DNA of 64,000 bases, from assembly GCF_005222815.1 (NCBI RefSeq), contig NZ_STGB01000005.1:558001-622000 (forward strand), given 5' to 3'. Every line of letters starts with the position of its first letter. Within the stretch, counting starts at the first letter, position 1. A program made the translations under genes and the position numbers. The notes under the pieces are model-generated. The model was not told where the DNA came from. It did no database searches and saw nothing but the letters and a program-made list of their open reading frames with translations. Positions 44,385 to 55,000 of the stretch are shown piece by piece. Origin of the DNA: Roseomonas sp. AR75 (lineage in GTDB: Bacteria; Pseudomonadota; Alphaproteobacteria; Acetobacterales; Acetobacteraceae).

Positions 44385-45457
44385 TGCGCCTGGTGCTGGA
44401 AGCGCGCGAACGCACCGGCCTCGTCCTGCGGCTCGCCGCGCCGCTGCTTGCGGTGGCGCTGACGGTGGTCTCCGCCGTGCTGGTCTTTCTCGCGCTCGGC
44501 CTCGATCCGCTGGAGGCGCTGCGCGTCTATTTCGTCGCGCCGGTGTCGGATGCGTACGGGCTGCAGGAAGTCGCGGTGAAGGCGACGCCGCTGGTGCTGA
44601 TCGCCTGCGGATTGTCGCTCTGCTACCGCTCGAACAACTGGAACATCGGCGCCGAAGGCCAGTTCCTGGCGGGCGCGATGGCCGGCGGCTGGCTGGCCAT
44701 CGCGACGCATGGCGCGCCGGACGGGCCGTGGCTGCTGCCGGCGATGCTGCTGCTCGGCGCGCTGGGCGGCGCGCTCTATGCGCTGATCCCCGCGGCGCTG
44801 AAGACGCGCTTTGGCGCCAACGAGATCCTGACCTCGCTGATGCTGGTCTATGTCGCGGAGCTGCTGCTGGATTGGCTGGTGCGCGGCCCCTGGCGCGACC
44901 CGCAGGGCTTCAACATGCCGGTGACGGTCGGCTTCGAGCCGGAGGCGCTGGTGCCGCCGCTGATCGAGGGCGGGCGGCTCGGCATCGGCGCGCCGATCGC
45001 GCTGCTGGTCGTGCTGCTGATGACGCTGGTGCTGCGCCACACGCTGGCCGGCTTCCGCATCCGCCTGGTGGGCGAGGCGCCGCGCGCCGCGCGCTTCGCC
45101 GGATTCAGCACGCGACGCATGACCTGGGCGGTGTTCGCCATCTCCGGCGGGCTGGCGGGGCTGGCAGGGATACTGGAGGCCGCGGGCACGGTGCAGATGC
45201 TGCAACCCGGCCTGTCGCCCGGCTACGGCTTCACCGCGATCATCGTCGCCTTTCTCGGCCGTCTGACCCCGGTGGGCTGCCTGGTGGCGGGGCTGTTCAT
45301 CGCCGTCACCTTCATAGGCGGCGAGAACGCGCAGATCGTGCTGGGACTGCCGCTGGACGTGACGCGCGTGTTCCAGGGCATGCTGCTGTTCTACGTGCTC
45401 GCCTGCGACACGCTGCTGACCTACCGGCCGCGGATCGTGCGGGGGGCGGCGGCGTGA
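44384..45457 (+). CDS. BMP/nucleoside-type ABC permease 1
   Basis: The 357-residue permease of the branched-chain/nucleoside superfamily has EVAVKATPLVLIACGLSLCYRSNNWNIGAEGQFL, the diagnostic segment, and TRFGANEILTSLMLVYVAELLLDWLVRGPWRDP. About ten hydrophobic helices are present. It pairs with the permease at 45708 to form the channel. A palindromic repeat element of about 250 bp separates the two permease genes. Confidence 0.92.
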
Positions 45458-45507
45458 TGTCCGGTGCAGGCGGCGCTATCGCATCACGGTCTCGCAGGTC
45501 GGTCGCG

Positions 45508-45641
45508 CCCTCACCCTCCCGGCCTCCGGCCGGGCCCCTCCCTCTCCCGCTGTCGCGGGAGAGGGCCATTCGGCGCGCGTCATGCCCTCTCCCGCGACAG
45601 CGGGAGAGAGGGGACCCTCGCGCAGCGAGGGTGGGTGGGGG
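45508..45641. repeat. GC-rich palindromic element inside the ABC operon
   Basis: Hairpins CCTCTCCCGC-TGTC-GCGGGAGAGG (45541-45564), CTCTCCCGC-GACA-GCGGGAGAG (45587-45608) and ACCCTCGC-GCA-GCGAGGGT lie in succession; the first two are inverted copies. It is related to the element at 21721. The 250-bp gap between the permease genes (45458-45707) holds no other feature I can see. Confidence 0.7.
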
Positions 45642-45707
45642 CGCGACCCACCGCGCCCATCTGACGCCGAATCGCTCCGCGTGCACAGGCAAGGGCGCAC
45701 CCGCCCC

Positions 45708-46625
45708 ATGACCCTCGCCGAAGCCATCCTGCTCACCATCATCACCGCCTCCACACCGCTGCTGCTCGCCGCGATCGGCGAGCTCGTTGTCGAACGGTCA
45801 GGCGTGCTGAACCTCGGCGTCGAGGGCATGATGATCATGGGCGCGGCCTGCGGCATCGCCGCCGCGATCACCACCGGATCGAGCGCCATCGGCGTCGCCG
45901 CCGCCGTCGCCGCGGGCATGGCGATGGCCGCGCTCTTCGCCGCGCTGACCCTCGGCCTCGCGGCGAACCAGGTGGCCTCCGGCCTCGCGCTCGCGATCTT
46001 CGGCACGGGGCTGTCCGGCGTGATCGGATCGGGCTTCGTCGGCGTGCAGCGCGCCGGCATCGGAAAGCTGGAAGTCCCGTTCCTCTCCGAGATCCCCGTC
46101 CTCGGCCCCATCCTGTTCCGCCAGGACCCCTTCGTGTACGCCGCCTTCGCGCTGGTGATCGGCGTCGCCTGGTTCCTCTCCCGCACGCGCACGGGCCTCG
46201 TGCTGCGCGCCTGCGGCGAGAACCACGCGGCGGCGCATGCGCTGGGCTATCCCGTGCTGCGCATCCGCCTGCTGGCCGTGCTGTTCGGCGGCGCCTGCGC
46301 GGGGCTGGCGGGCGCCTATATTTCGCTCGTGCTGACGCCGTTCTGGAGCAGCGGAATGACCGGCGGCCGCGGCTGGATCGCGCTGGCCATCGTGGTCTTC
46401 GCAAGCTGGAAGCCCTGGCGCGCCGTGCTCGGCGCGTATCTGTTCGGCGGCATCACCATCCTGCAGTTGCATGCGCAGGGCATGGGCGTGCGACTGCCCT
46501 CCCAGCTCCTGGCGGCGATGCCCTATCTCGTCACGATCCTGGTGCTGGTGCTGATCATGCGGGCGCGCCGCGGCGGCTCCGCGGCGCCGGCCTCGCTGGC
46601 AACGCCCTTCGTGCCGGACCGCTAG
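45708..46625 (+). CDS. BMP/nucleoside-type ABC permease 2
   Basis: The 305-residue permease has STPLLLAAIGELVVERSGVLNLGVEGMM, the hallmark of the second permease in this importer type, then ANQVASGLALAIFGTGLSG and GRGWIALAIVVFASWKPWRA. The ATG at 45708 gives the usual N-terminus; no strong ribosome-binding site is seen. The upstream frame passes through the repeat element and is not protein. Confidence 0.92.
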   Translation: MTLAEAILLTIITASTPLLLAAIGELVVERSGVLNLGVEGMMIMGAACGIAAAITTGSSAIGVAAAVAAGMAMAALFAALTLGLAANQVASGLALAIFGTGLSGVIGSGFVGVQRAGIGKLEVPFLSEIPVLGPILFRQDPFVYAAFALVIGVAWFLSRTRTGLVLRACGENHAAAHALGYPVLRIRLLAVLFGGACAGLAGAYISLVLTPFWSSGMTGGRGWIALAIVVFASWKPWRAVLGAYLFGGITILQLHAQGMGVRLPSQLLAAMPYLVTILVLVLIMRARRGGSAAPASLATPFVPDR

Positions 46626-46704
46626 ACACCCAACCCGTAGACTCTGGCACGCGTTTCGCTTAGCCGGTTGCCCAGCACCGACGCCCGAAGAGGAGCCCGC
46701 CCGC

Positions 46705-47781
46705 ATGATGCTCACCCGCCGCCATCTCCTCGGCGCCGCCGGCACCGCGGCGCTTGTCCCCGCCGCGCAGGCGCAGGCGCCGAAGCCCAATATCGGCTTC
46801 ATCCTCGTCGGCCCCGTCGGCGATTTCGGCTGGTCCTACCAGCACGACCAGGGCCGCCAGGCGATGATGCGCGCCGTCGGCGAGGACCGGATCTCCTCCA
46901 CCGTGGTGGAATCCGTGGCGCCGCCGGATTTCGACCGCGTGGTGACGCAGCTCTCGCGCAACGGCGCGCGGCTGATCTTCACCACCAGCTTCACCTATTT
47001 CCAGCCGACGCTTCGGGCCGCCCAGCGCATGGGCAACATCCGCTTCGAAAGCTGCACCGGCACGGCGCCGCGCGCCCCGAATGTCGCGGTGTATGACGGG
47101 CGCTTCTACGAAGGCCGCTACATCCAGGGCGTGGTCGCCGCGCGCAAGTCGAAGACGAAGCAGATCGGCTATGTCGCCGCCTTCCCGATCCCCGAGGTGA
47201 TCCACGGCATCAACACGCTGATGCGCGGCGCCTGGAGCGTGGATCCCGCGATGAAGGTGCGCGTGGTCTGGGCCAACACCTGGTTCGACCCGCCGAAGGA
47301 AGCCGATGCCGCGCGCGCGCTGATCGACCAGGGCTGCGACGTGCTGTGCCAGCACACCGACAGCCCCGCGCCGCTGCAGCTTGCCGAGCAGCGCGGCATC
47401 TTCGGCTTCGGCCAGGCCAGCGACATGACGCGCTTCGCCCCGCGCGCGCATCTGTTCAGCAGCATCGACGACTGGAACGACTACTACATCGCGCGCGCGC
47501 GTGCCCTGCTCGACAATACCTGGCAGCCGACCGACACCTGGGAAGGCCTGGCGGGCGGCATGCTGCGGCTGCCCGCCTTCACCAACATGACGCCCGAGGA
47601 AGCCGCGGAGGCCGAGCGCATCGTCGCCGGCATCAAGTCCGGCGCGATCAAGCCCTTCGCCGGCCCGATCGTGAAGCAGGACGGCACGGAGGTGATCCCC
47701 GCCGGCCAGGTGCTGACCGACGCGCAGATCAAGTCGATGAATTTCTTCTATCGCGGGATCGACGCCACCATCCCAGGCTGA
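46705..47781 (+). CDS. BMP family ABC transporter substrate-binding protein
   Basis: The 358-residue protein has a leader with RRHLLGAAGTAALVPAAQA and the BMP core: NIGFILVGPVGDFGWSYQHDQGR, ITTSFTYFQPTL-like stretch, FESCTGT, GRYIQGVVAARKSKTKQIGYVAAFPIPEVIHGIN. Related proteins bind nucleosides or purines. GAGGAG lies upstream. It completes the importer of the ATPase and two permeases just upstream, with an 79-base gap. Confidence 0.92.
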   Translation: MMLTRRHLLGAAGTAALVPAAQAQAPKPNIGFILVGPVGDFGWSYQHDQGRQAMMRAVGEDRISSTVVESVAPPDFDRVVTQLSRNGARLIFTTSFTYFQPTLRAAQRMGNIRFESCTGTAPRAPNVAVYDGRFYEGRYIQGVVAARKSKTKQIGYVAAFPIPEVIHGINTLMRGAWSVDPAMKVRVVWANTWFDPPKEADAARALIDQGCDVLCQHTDSPAPLQLAEQRGIFGFGQASDMTRFAPRAHLFSSIDDWNDYYIARARALLDNTWQPTDTWEGLAGGMLRLPAFTNMTPEEAAEAERIVAGIKSGAIKPFAGPIVKQDGTEVIPAGQVLTDAQIKSMNFFYRGIDATIPG

Positions 47782-47790
47782 CACCAGGAA

Positions 47791-47818
47791 CCCTCTCCCC
47801 CATCCGCGGGAGAGAGGG
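47791..47818. repeat. Short partial copy of the CCCTCTCCC hairpin family
   Basis: CCCTCTCCC pairs with GGGAGAGAGGG (one bulge) around CCATCCGC, between the BMP gene and the Bug gene. It may end the importer transcript. It resembles one half of the elements at 21721 and 45508. Confidence 0.5.
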
Positions 47819-47841
47819 CTTCGAATGAAGGGAAGACGATC

Positions 47842-48816
47842 ATGCCGATCCGCCGCCGCATCCTGCTGGCCGCACCGCTCGCCGCCGCGCTGGCGCGCCC
47901 CGCCGCCGCGCAGGCCTGGCCCACGCGACCCACGCGCATGATCGTGCCCTTCCCCGCCGGCCAGGGCGCGGACCTGCTGATCCGCATGCTGTCGGAACGC
48001 CTGCAGCAGAAGCTCGGCCAGCCCTTCGTGGTGGACAACCGCGCCGGCGCCGGCGGCACCGTCGGCACGGAGCAGATCGCCTCCGCGACACCGGACGGCA
48101 CCACCTTCGGCATGGGCGCGAGCGGCCCGCTGGGCATCGCGCCCTCGCTGTTCCCGAACCTGCCCTATGACCCGCTGAAGGACCTGACGCCGGTGGCGCT
48201 GGTGGCGACCGTGCCGCAGCTTTTCATCGTGCGCGCGGATTCGCCGATCCGCAGCATCGCCGACCTGATCGCCGCGGCGAAGGCGAAGCCCGGCGAGGTG
48301 TTCTACGCCTCCTCCGGCAACGGCACGACGCAGCACCTGAATGTGGAGATGTTCGCCGCACTCGCCGGCGTCCGCGTGGCGCATGTGCCCTATCGCGGCT
48401 CCGCGCCCGCGCTGGCCGACCTGCTGGGCGGGCGCGTGGCCTTCATGTCCGACACGCTCGCTGCGGCCGGCCCGCAGATCCGCGACGGCAAGGTGCGCGC
48501 CATCGGCGTCACCTCCGCGCAGCGCTCGCCCTTCTTCCCGGACGTGCCGACCATCGCGGAGCAGGGGGTGGCGAACTACGAATCGGTCGGCTGGATCAGC
48601 GTGGTCGGCCCGCGCGCCCTGCTGCCGGAGATCGCCAATGCCGCCGCGCGCGCCATCGGCGAGGTGGTGGCCGAGGAGGCCTTCGCCGCTCGGCTGCGCA
48701 GCCAGTCCTTCACGCCGGATTTCCGCCCGACGGATCGCTTCCGCGCCTTCCTGGCGGAGGAGATCGCGAAGTGGCGGGAAGTGGTGCGTGTGTCCGGCGC
48801 CAAGGTGGACGGCTGA
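47842..48816 (+). CDS. Tripartite tricarboxylate transporter substrate-binding protein (Bug family)
   Basis: The 324-residue protein has a leader ending ARPAAAQ and Bug motifs WPTRPTRMIVPFPAGQGADL, VVDNRAGAGGTVGTEQIA, VAHVPYRGSAPALADLLGG and FFPDVPTIAEQGV. GAAGGGAAG precedes the ATG. It stands alone, with no TctAB or enzyme gene beside it, and is the third such protein in the window. Ligand unknown. Confidence 0.92.
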   Translation: MPIRRRILLAAPLAAALARPAAAQAWPTRPTRMIVPFPAGQGADLLIRMLSERLQQKLGQPFVVDNRAGAGGTVGTEQIASATPDGTTFGMGASGPLGIAPSLFPNLPYDPLKDLTPVALVATVPQLFIVRADSPIRSIADLIAAAKAKPGEVFYASSGNGTTQHLNVEMFAALAGVRVAHVPYRGSAPALADLLGGRVAFMSDTLAAAGPQIRDGKVRAIGVTSAQRSPFFPDVPTIAEQGVANYESVGWISVVGPRALLPEIANAAARAIGEVVAEEAFAARLRSQSFTPDFRPTDRFRAFLAEEIAKWREVVRVSGAKVDG

Positions 48817-48900
48817 CAGCCAGTACACGCGTCCGCCGGCGCGCGATCCGCCACCATCGGTTGTGAACGGCAACCCAAAACGAAAACGCATCCGCACTGA

Positions 48901-48930
48901 TTGCAACGGCCCAGCGATTCCCGCTTAATC
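48901..48930 (+). promoter_or_regulatory. Possible promoter of the large RTX gene
   Basis: TTGCAA (48901-48906) and TTAATC (48925-48930) are 18 bases apart in the AT-richer middle of the 232-bp gap before the RTX gene, leaving a leader of roughly 110 bases. Only partial matches to consensus. Confidence 0.4.
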
Positions 48931-49048
48931 GTTTCGCTGGCCGGGCCAAGGGTGCCGCACCGATCATCCGTTGCGGCATGCAGGACAGGACGTCACCGCG
49001 CCCCTCTTCCCGGGCCAGCCGCCGCCCGACGGTGGAGAGGGACGACGT

Positions 49049-52000
49049 ATGAGCATCCTGCGCGACACCGGCCTGATCGTCGAAGGCTGGCCCATCGGCC
49101 TGGAAGGCGGCGGCTTCGCCGAGGTGAAGCTGCTGCGTGCGACCGGGCAGAACGATCGCCTGGCCATCGACATCTACGCCGCCGACGGCACGCAGCTGCA
49201 GAACGACCTCGTCGTCGCCACGGCGCCCACGGACCGCGTGTTCACCGAATTCGGCCTTGTCGCCCTGAAGGACGGCAATGTCGGCATGTGGTATGTCCGG
49301 AACAACCAGGACACCAACACCGACACGCTGTTCTACAAGCCGATCACCCGCGACGGCGTCTTCGCCGAGGGCACGGTCGTCGCCTCCGCCTCGCCCACGC
49401 CGAACCGCAACTACACCGGCGTCAGCGCCGACGTGCTGGACAACGGCGAGATCGTCTTCGCCGTCAATCGCTACTCCGATGGCAGCACTGCCGGCACCTC
49501 CAACCTGCTGGTCTTCCGCGTGCAGATCGCCCCCGACGGCACGCGGCTGGTGGACCCGGTGAGCGTCGAGGACACCACCGGCGGCTGGGACGGCGCGGCG
49601 GAGGTGGATGCGCTGCCCGGCGGCGGTTACGTCATCAGCAGCACCTTCGCCGAGCTGCACGGCCGCTTCGCCGTCTTCGAGGACGTGGACGGCGGCATCC
49701 TGCGGCTGACATCGTCCTTCAACATCTACGACGCGGACGGCAACCTTCTCAGCCGCGCGACTGACACGCCCTACTTCATCGCAATGACGGAGTGGTCGGG
49801 CTTCGGCCCTGCCGCCTACGACCTCCTGACCTTCGCCGGCGGCTCCACCACCGGGCTGTACGACGGCACCTTCACCTCCAACTGGATCGAGAACGCGGTG
49901 ATCGAGGACCGCGAATCGGTCTTCGATCCCGTGCTGACCGACGGCGCCTACGGCTATGCGATCTACAACGCCCAGGGCGGCCGCGGCGCCACGCTGCCGC
50001 TGCTGCCCTATCTGTTCAACGCCGGCGCCGACAGCCACGGCGGCACGGTGCACCGCATCGACGAGGAGTACGGCGCCTTCCTGGCGGAGCGGCGCTATTT
50101 CTCCTCGGGCGGCGGCAACGAGATCACGGTCCAGCTGTTCTCCACGCCGACCTCGGCGAGCACGGCCGAATACGTCGTCGAGGTCGACCCCGCGATGCGC
50201 TACGTGACGTATCTGAGCGTGCTGCCGAACGGTCAGGTGCTGGTTCGCGGCTCCGACGCCGGCTTCCAGCAGTTCAGCCAGGTCTTCGAGATCTTCGGCC
50301 TGGTGCTGGAGCCCTCCCGCCTCGAGGAGAACGCCGCGGCCGGGACCGAGATCGGCACGCTGCGCGCCATCGGCGGCCTGGCCGACAAGGCGCTGGGCTT
50401 CACGCTCGGCGGCGCGGACGCCGCGAAGTTCACGCTCGGCACCGGCAACATCCTCTATGTCGCCGCCGGCGCCGATCTCGACCACGAAGCCGACGACACC
50501 GCGAGCATCGTCGTCACCGTCGCACTCATCGGCGGTGGCACGGAGGAGATCGCCCTCGACATCGCAATCCTCGACGTGAACGAGGCGCCGACCGACATCG
50601 CCCTCTCCCGCCAGGCCTTCCTGCTGGACCTGACGCGCGCCGACGAGTTTGCGGTCGGCCAGGTGCTGGCGACGCTGACGACGGAAGACGAGGACGAGAC
50701 CAACATCCCCGTCTACACGCTGACCGCCAACCCGGAGAACCTCTTCGCCATCGCCGGCGACAAACTGGTGGTGCCCGATGCCGCAAAGCTCGGCGCGCTG
50801 ACCGAACCGCGCAGCTACACCATCGGCGTGAAGTCCACCGACGAGGGTGGGCTGGAATACACCAAGCTCCTCAAGCTCGACTTCGTCTCGGACGGCAAGC
50901 CGGTCGCCGTCGCCGACCGCTTCAACTACGACAGCGAGACGGTGGTGCAGCCGGTCACGCTGGACGTGCTGGCGAACGACATCGTCGTGGTCGGAGAGAA
51001 GGACCCGTCCTCGCTCACCATCACCGTCGCGCCCGACTACGGCACGGCCGCGGTGGTCGGCGGCAAGATCATCTACACGCCGGGCGCGCAGGGCTTCCGC
51101 GACACGGTGATCAGCTACACCTTCGAGGACACGACCGACCAGCTCAGCACCACCGGCACGCTGCGCATCGCGCGCAAGACCGGCGTGCCCGACCCCTTCG
51201 TGGTGGACGGCGTCGAGTTCCAGGAAGTCCCTGATACCGCCTACTCGGAGGCGACCGGCACCTTCACCATCGGCCGCAAGGACGGCGCCGCAGCGATGCT
51301 GCAGGTGGTGAACGGCACCATCCGCGCCTTCGAGGATCGCCTGGAGATCATCGGCGGCACCACCTATGCACGCCTCGGCCTCGGCGCCGATCCGCTGCTG
51401 GCGACGAAGCCGCTCTTCGCCGGCGACTTCACGCTGATGTCGGACACCGGCGGCGGCGGCGTCTCCGACACGCTCGATCCGGCAGACGATGACTACGCCT
51501 TCATCACCACCGAGGTCGCCGTCGGCACTGTCCGCCTTGAGCCCGACGGCATCATCCTGTCGGGCGAGTTCACGCTGCCCGACCAGTTCGGCGCCATCAC
51601 CTTCCCCGCCCTCGGCCTGAACGGCATCCGCATCAGCGATGCCGGCGTCGGCTTCGCCGGCGGCAGGATCGTGCTGCCGGACGCGAAGGCGCTCAAGCTG
51701 CCCTTCAGCGACCTCACGCTGACCACCAAGGGCGTCGGCATCACCAGCCTCAGCGCCGAACGCGCGCTGAAATTCGAAGGCACGCTGACCATCGAGGACG
51801 GCTTCTTCAACGAGTTCCTGAAGCCGCACCTCACACCGGAGATCGACGCCCGCGACCGCCGCGGCTTCACCGCGCTGACGCTCGACCTCGGCAACGCCAA
51901 CGCGCCCAACGGCAATTTCCTTCAGCTGCGCGAGGACCCGGTGCAGGGGCTGGTCTTCACCGGGTCGGGCGCCATCGCCTTCCCGGAGATCAAGCTCGGC

Positions 52001-55000
52001 GGCGGCTTCGGCATCAAGGATCTCACCGCCTCGCTGGCGATCCTCGACGACAGCGTCAGCATCGGCGGCGGGCTCAAGGTTGCGCTGCCTTTCGGGCGGC
52101 TCGGCGGCACGCTGACCGACCCCGCCTATATCGGCGGCAGCATCAAGGTGATCGTCGAGCCCGAACTCGCGCTGGACGAGATCGCGCTCTCCTCCGAGGT
52201 CCGCATCCCCATCCCACAGGTGCCGGGGCTGGCGCTGCGCCTGCTGGAGATGTCGGCGAAGGGCCTTGCCTCCGGCCCGCCCGCCAATCCCAGCCAGTCG
52301 CCCTTCGTGCTGGAAGGCAAGATCGGCTTCGACTACGGCGGCGAATACACCTTCACGCCGATCAACGACTGGCTCGGCTTCGAGAAGGGCAAGCCTGTCG
52401 TCGGCAGCCTGCTCAATCTTGAGCTGACGGGCACCGCGCAGGTGTCCCGCGTGACCGGCGCCTTCCAGCTCGACGGCTCGGCGAAGTTCTTCATGCTGAC
52501 GCCGGATTTCTTCACGGCCACGCTGTCCAACGTGCCGGGCAAGCCGCTCGTCAACTTCTACTCCGGCGCCATCGAGGCGCAGGGCAGCTTCAACTTCGGC
52601 AGCCTGCTGAGCGGCACCGGCAAGCTGAAGGCGGATCTGATCCCCGGCGGCTCCGGCGATCCCTCCGACCCGACGGGCAGCGCGAACAACAGCTTCATCG
52701 CGGCCAGCGGCACCGGCATCGTCAAGCTGCCGAGCGCCTCGTCGCTCGGCCCGCTCTCGGGCGCCACCGGCGACGCGCAGTTCTTCGCCATCGTCAGCTT
52801 CGACGGCGACAGCCGCAACGACTACGTCGCCGTGACCACCGCCGTCACCATCGGCCGGGGCCGCACCCAGCTCGGCGGCTTCCAGGTCTCGCTCGATGGC
52901 GAGATGGAGCTCTTCACCGGCGGCCGCGCGCTGCCCGCGGTCGGAAGCTGGCAGGTCGAGGACGGCCTCGACTACATCACCATGACCGCGCAGTGGGAGA
53001 ACGAGCAGGCCGATCCCGTCGCCGTCATCGTCACCTACAAGGCGGTCGTCGGCGGCCCCGTCCTCGCCACCTACACCGAAGCGGAGTTCGCCGCGAACGG
53101 CATCGAGATCGTCGCCGGCCTCACCAACGGCTTCGCCAAGACCGTCGCGGTGTTCTCCCCCATCGCCGGCGTCTGGGACATCGCGGTGGCGGACGAGACC
53201 GGCCTCGGCGCCATCGCCTATGATGGCCAGACCGCGGCAAACCCGCTGCAGGTCGAATGGCTGGAGGTCACGCGCCGCGACGATCCCGTGCCGGAGCTGT
53301 TCCTGCGCGCGACCGTGGACGGCGCCGATGACGGCGCGGCCTTCGACGTCTTCGCCGACAGCGACATGGCCGATTACGATGGCCTGCTCGTCGCCGGCGG
53401 CCTCACCGCCGCGCAGCTTGCGGCGGGCGTCACCTGGGGCCTGGCGGATGCGCCGCCCGGCGACCTGTTCCTCTACATCCTCGTGCGCGAACCGGACAAC
53501 GACCTGCGCGTCACGCCCTATCGCAGCGAGGCGGTGCAGGGCGCCGATGTCGCCGACCTTTCCGTCGCCTTCCTGCGCGATCCCGCGGCCGCGGCGGATG
53601 CGACGGAGGTCGCGCACAGCATCCGCGTCGCCAATGCCGGTCCCGATGCGGCGAAGGGCGTCGTCGTCACCGTCCTGCTTCCCACCGCGCAATACGAGAT
53701 CGTCTCGCTGCCCGCGGGCCTGGCGGCGCCGACGCTCACCGGCACGTCGCTGAGCTTCACGCTGGCGAGCCTTGCCGCGCAGGGCGGCTTCGAGATCGTG
53801 CTCAAGACCTTCGGCACGGAAGGCGGCGCGGCGGGCGATCCGGTCTCCGTCGCCGTGGAATCGCTCGCCAGCGACCCCGACCTCACGGACAACCTCGCGC
53901 TGGGGGCCGCCACGACGCTGCCGCTCTTCGCGCAGGACGACGCGGTGACGGGCGAGGAGGATACGGCGATCGTCGGCACGGTGGTGGCGAACGACCTGCA
54001 GGTTTCCGGCCGCGCCTTCACCGTGGCGCTTGCCGCCGCGCCGCTGCATGGCACGCTGACGCTCGATCCGGATGGCGGCTTCGCCTACCGGCCCGACGCC
54101 GACTTCGCCGGCAGCGACAGCTTCGGCTACGTGCTGAGCGACGGGCTCGGCGCCAGCGCGGCCGCGACCGTCGCGATCACCGTCACGCCGGTGAACGACG
54201 CGCCGACAGCGCTGCTGCTCTCGGCCGCAAGCGTGGCGGAGGATGCGGCGGCCGGCGCCATCATCGGCACGCTCTCCGCCACCGATCCCGATGCGGGCGA
54301 GCGCTTCGCCTTCAGCCTGATCGACGATGCCGGCGGCCGCTTCGCCATCCTCGGCGATGCGCTGGTCCTCGCCGCGCCGCTGGATTTCGAGGCGGCACCG
54401 CAGCACGCGATCACGCTGCGCGTCACCGATGCCGGCGGGCTGTTCCTCGACCGCACGCTGGCGATCGCGGTGGAGGACGTGCCGGGGCAGCGCAGCGTGG
54501 GCAGCGCACGCGCCGACCTGATGCTGCCCGGCAGCGGCCCGGCCGGACGCAATCGCCCGACCGAGGAAGCCGACCGCGTGCTCGGCCGCGGCGGGGACGA
54601 CACGATCCGCGCCGGCGGCGGCGACGACATCGTCCTTGGCGGGACAGGCGCCGACGATCTCTCCGGCGATGCCGGCGATGACAGCCTCGCCGGCGGCACC
54701 GAAGCCGACACGATGGCCGGTGGCGCCGGCGACGACGCGCTCTTCGGCGAAGCCGGCGACGACAGCCTCTCCGGCGATGCGGGCGAGGACAGCCTCATCG
54801 GCGGCGATGGCGCCGACAGCCTGGCCGGCGGTGCGGAGGCGGATGCGCTGCGCGGCGGCGACGGCAACGACGCGCTGGATGGCGGCGCCGCCGACGACCT
54901 GCTCGCCGGCGAGGCCGGCGCCGACACGCTGCGCGGCGATGCCGGCGCCGACCTGCTGCGCGGCGGCGAGGGCGACGACCTGCTCGCCGGTGGTGAGGGC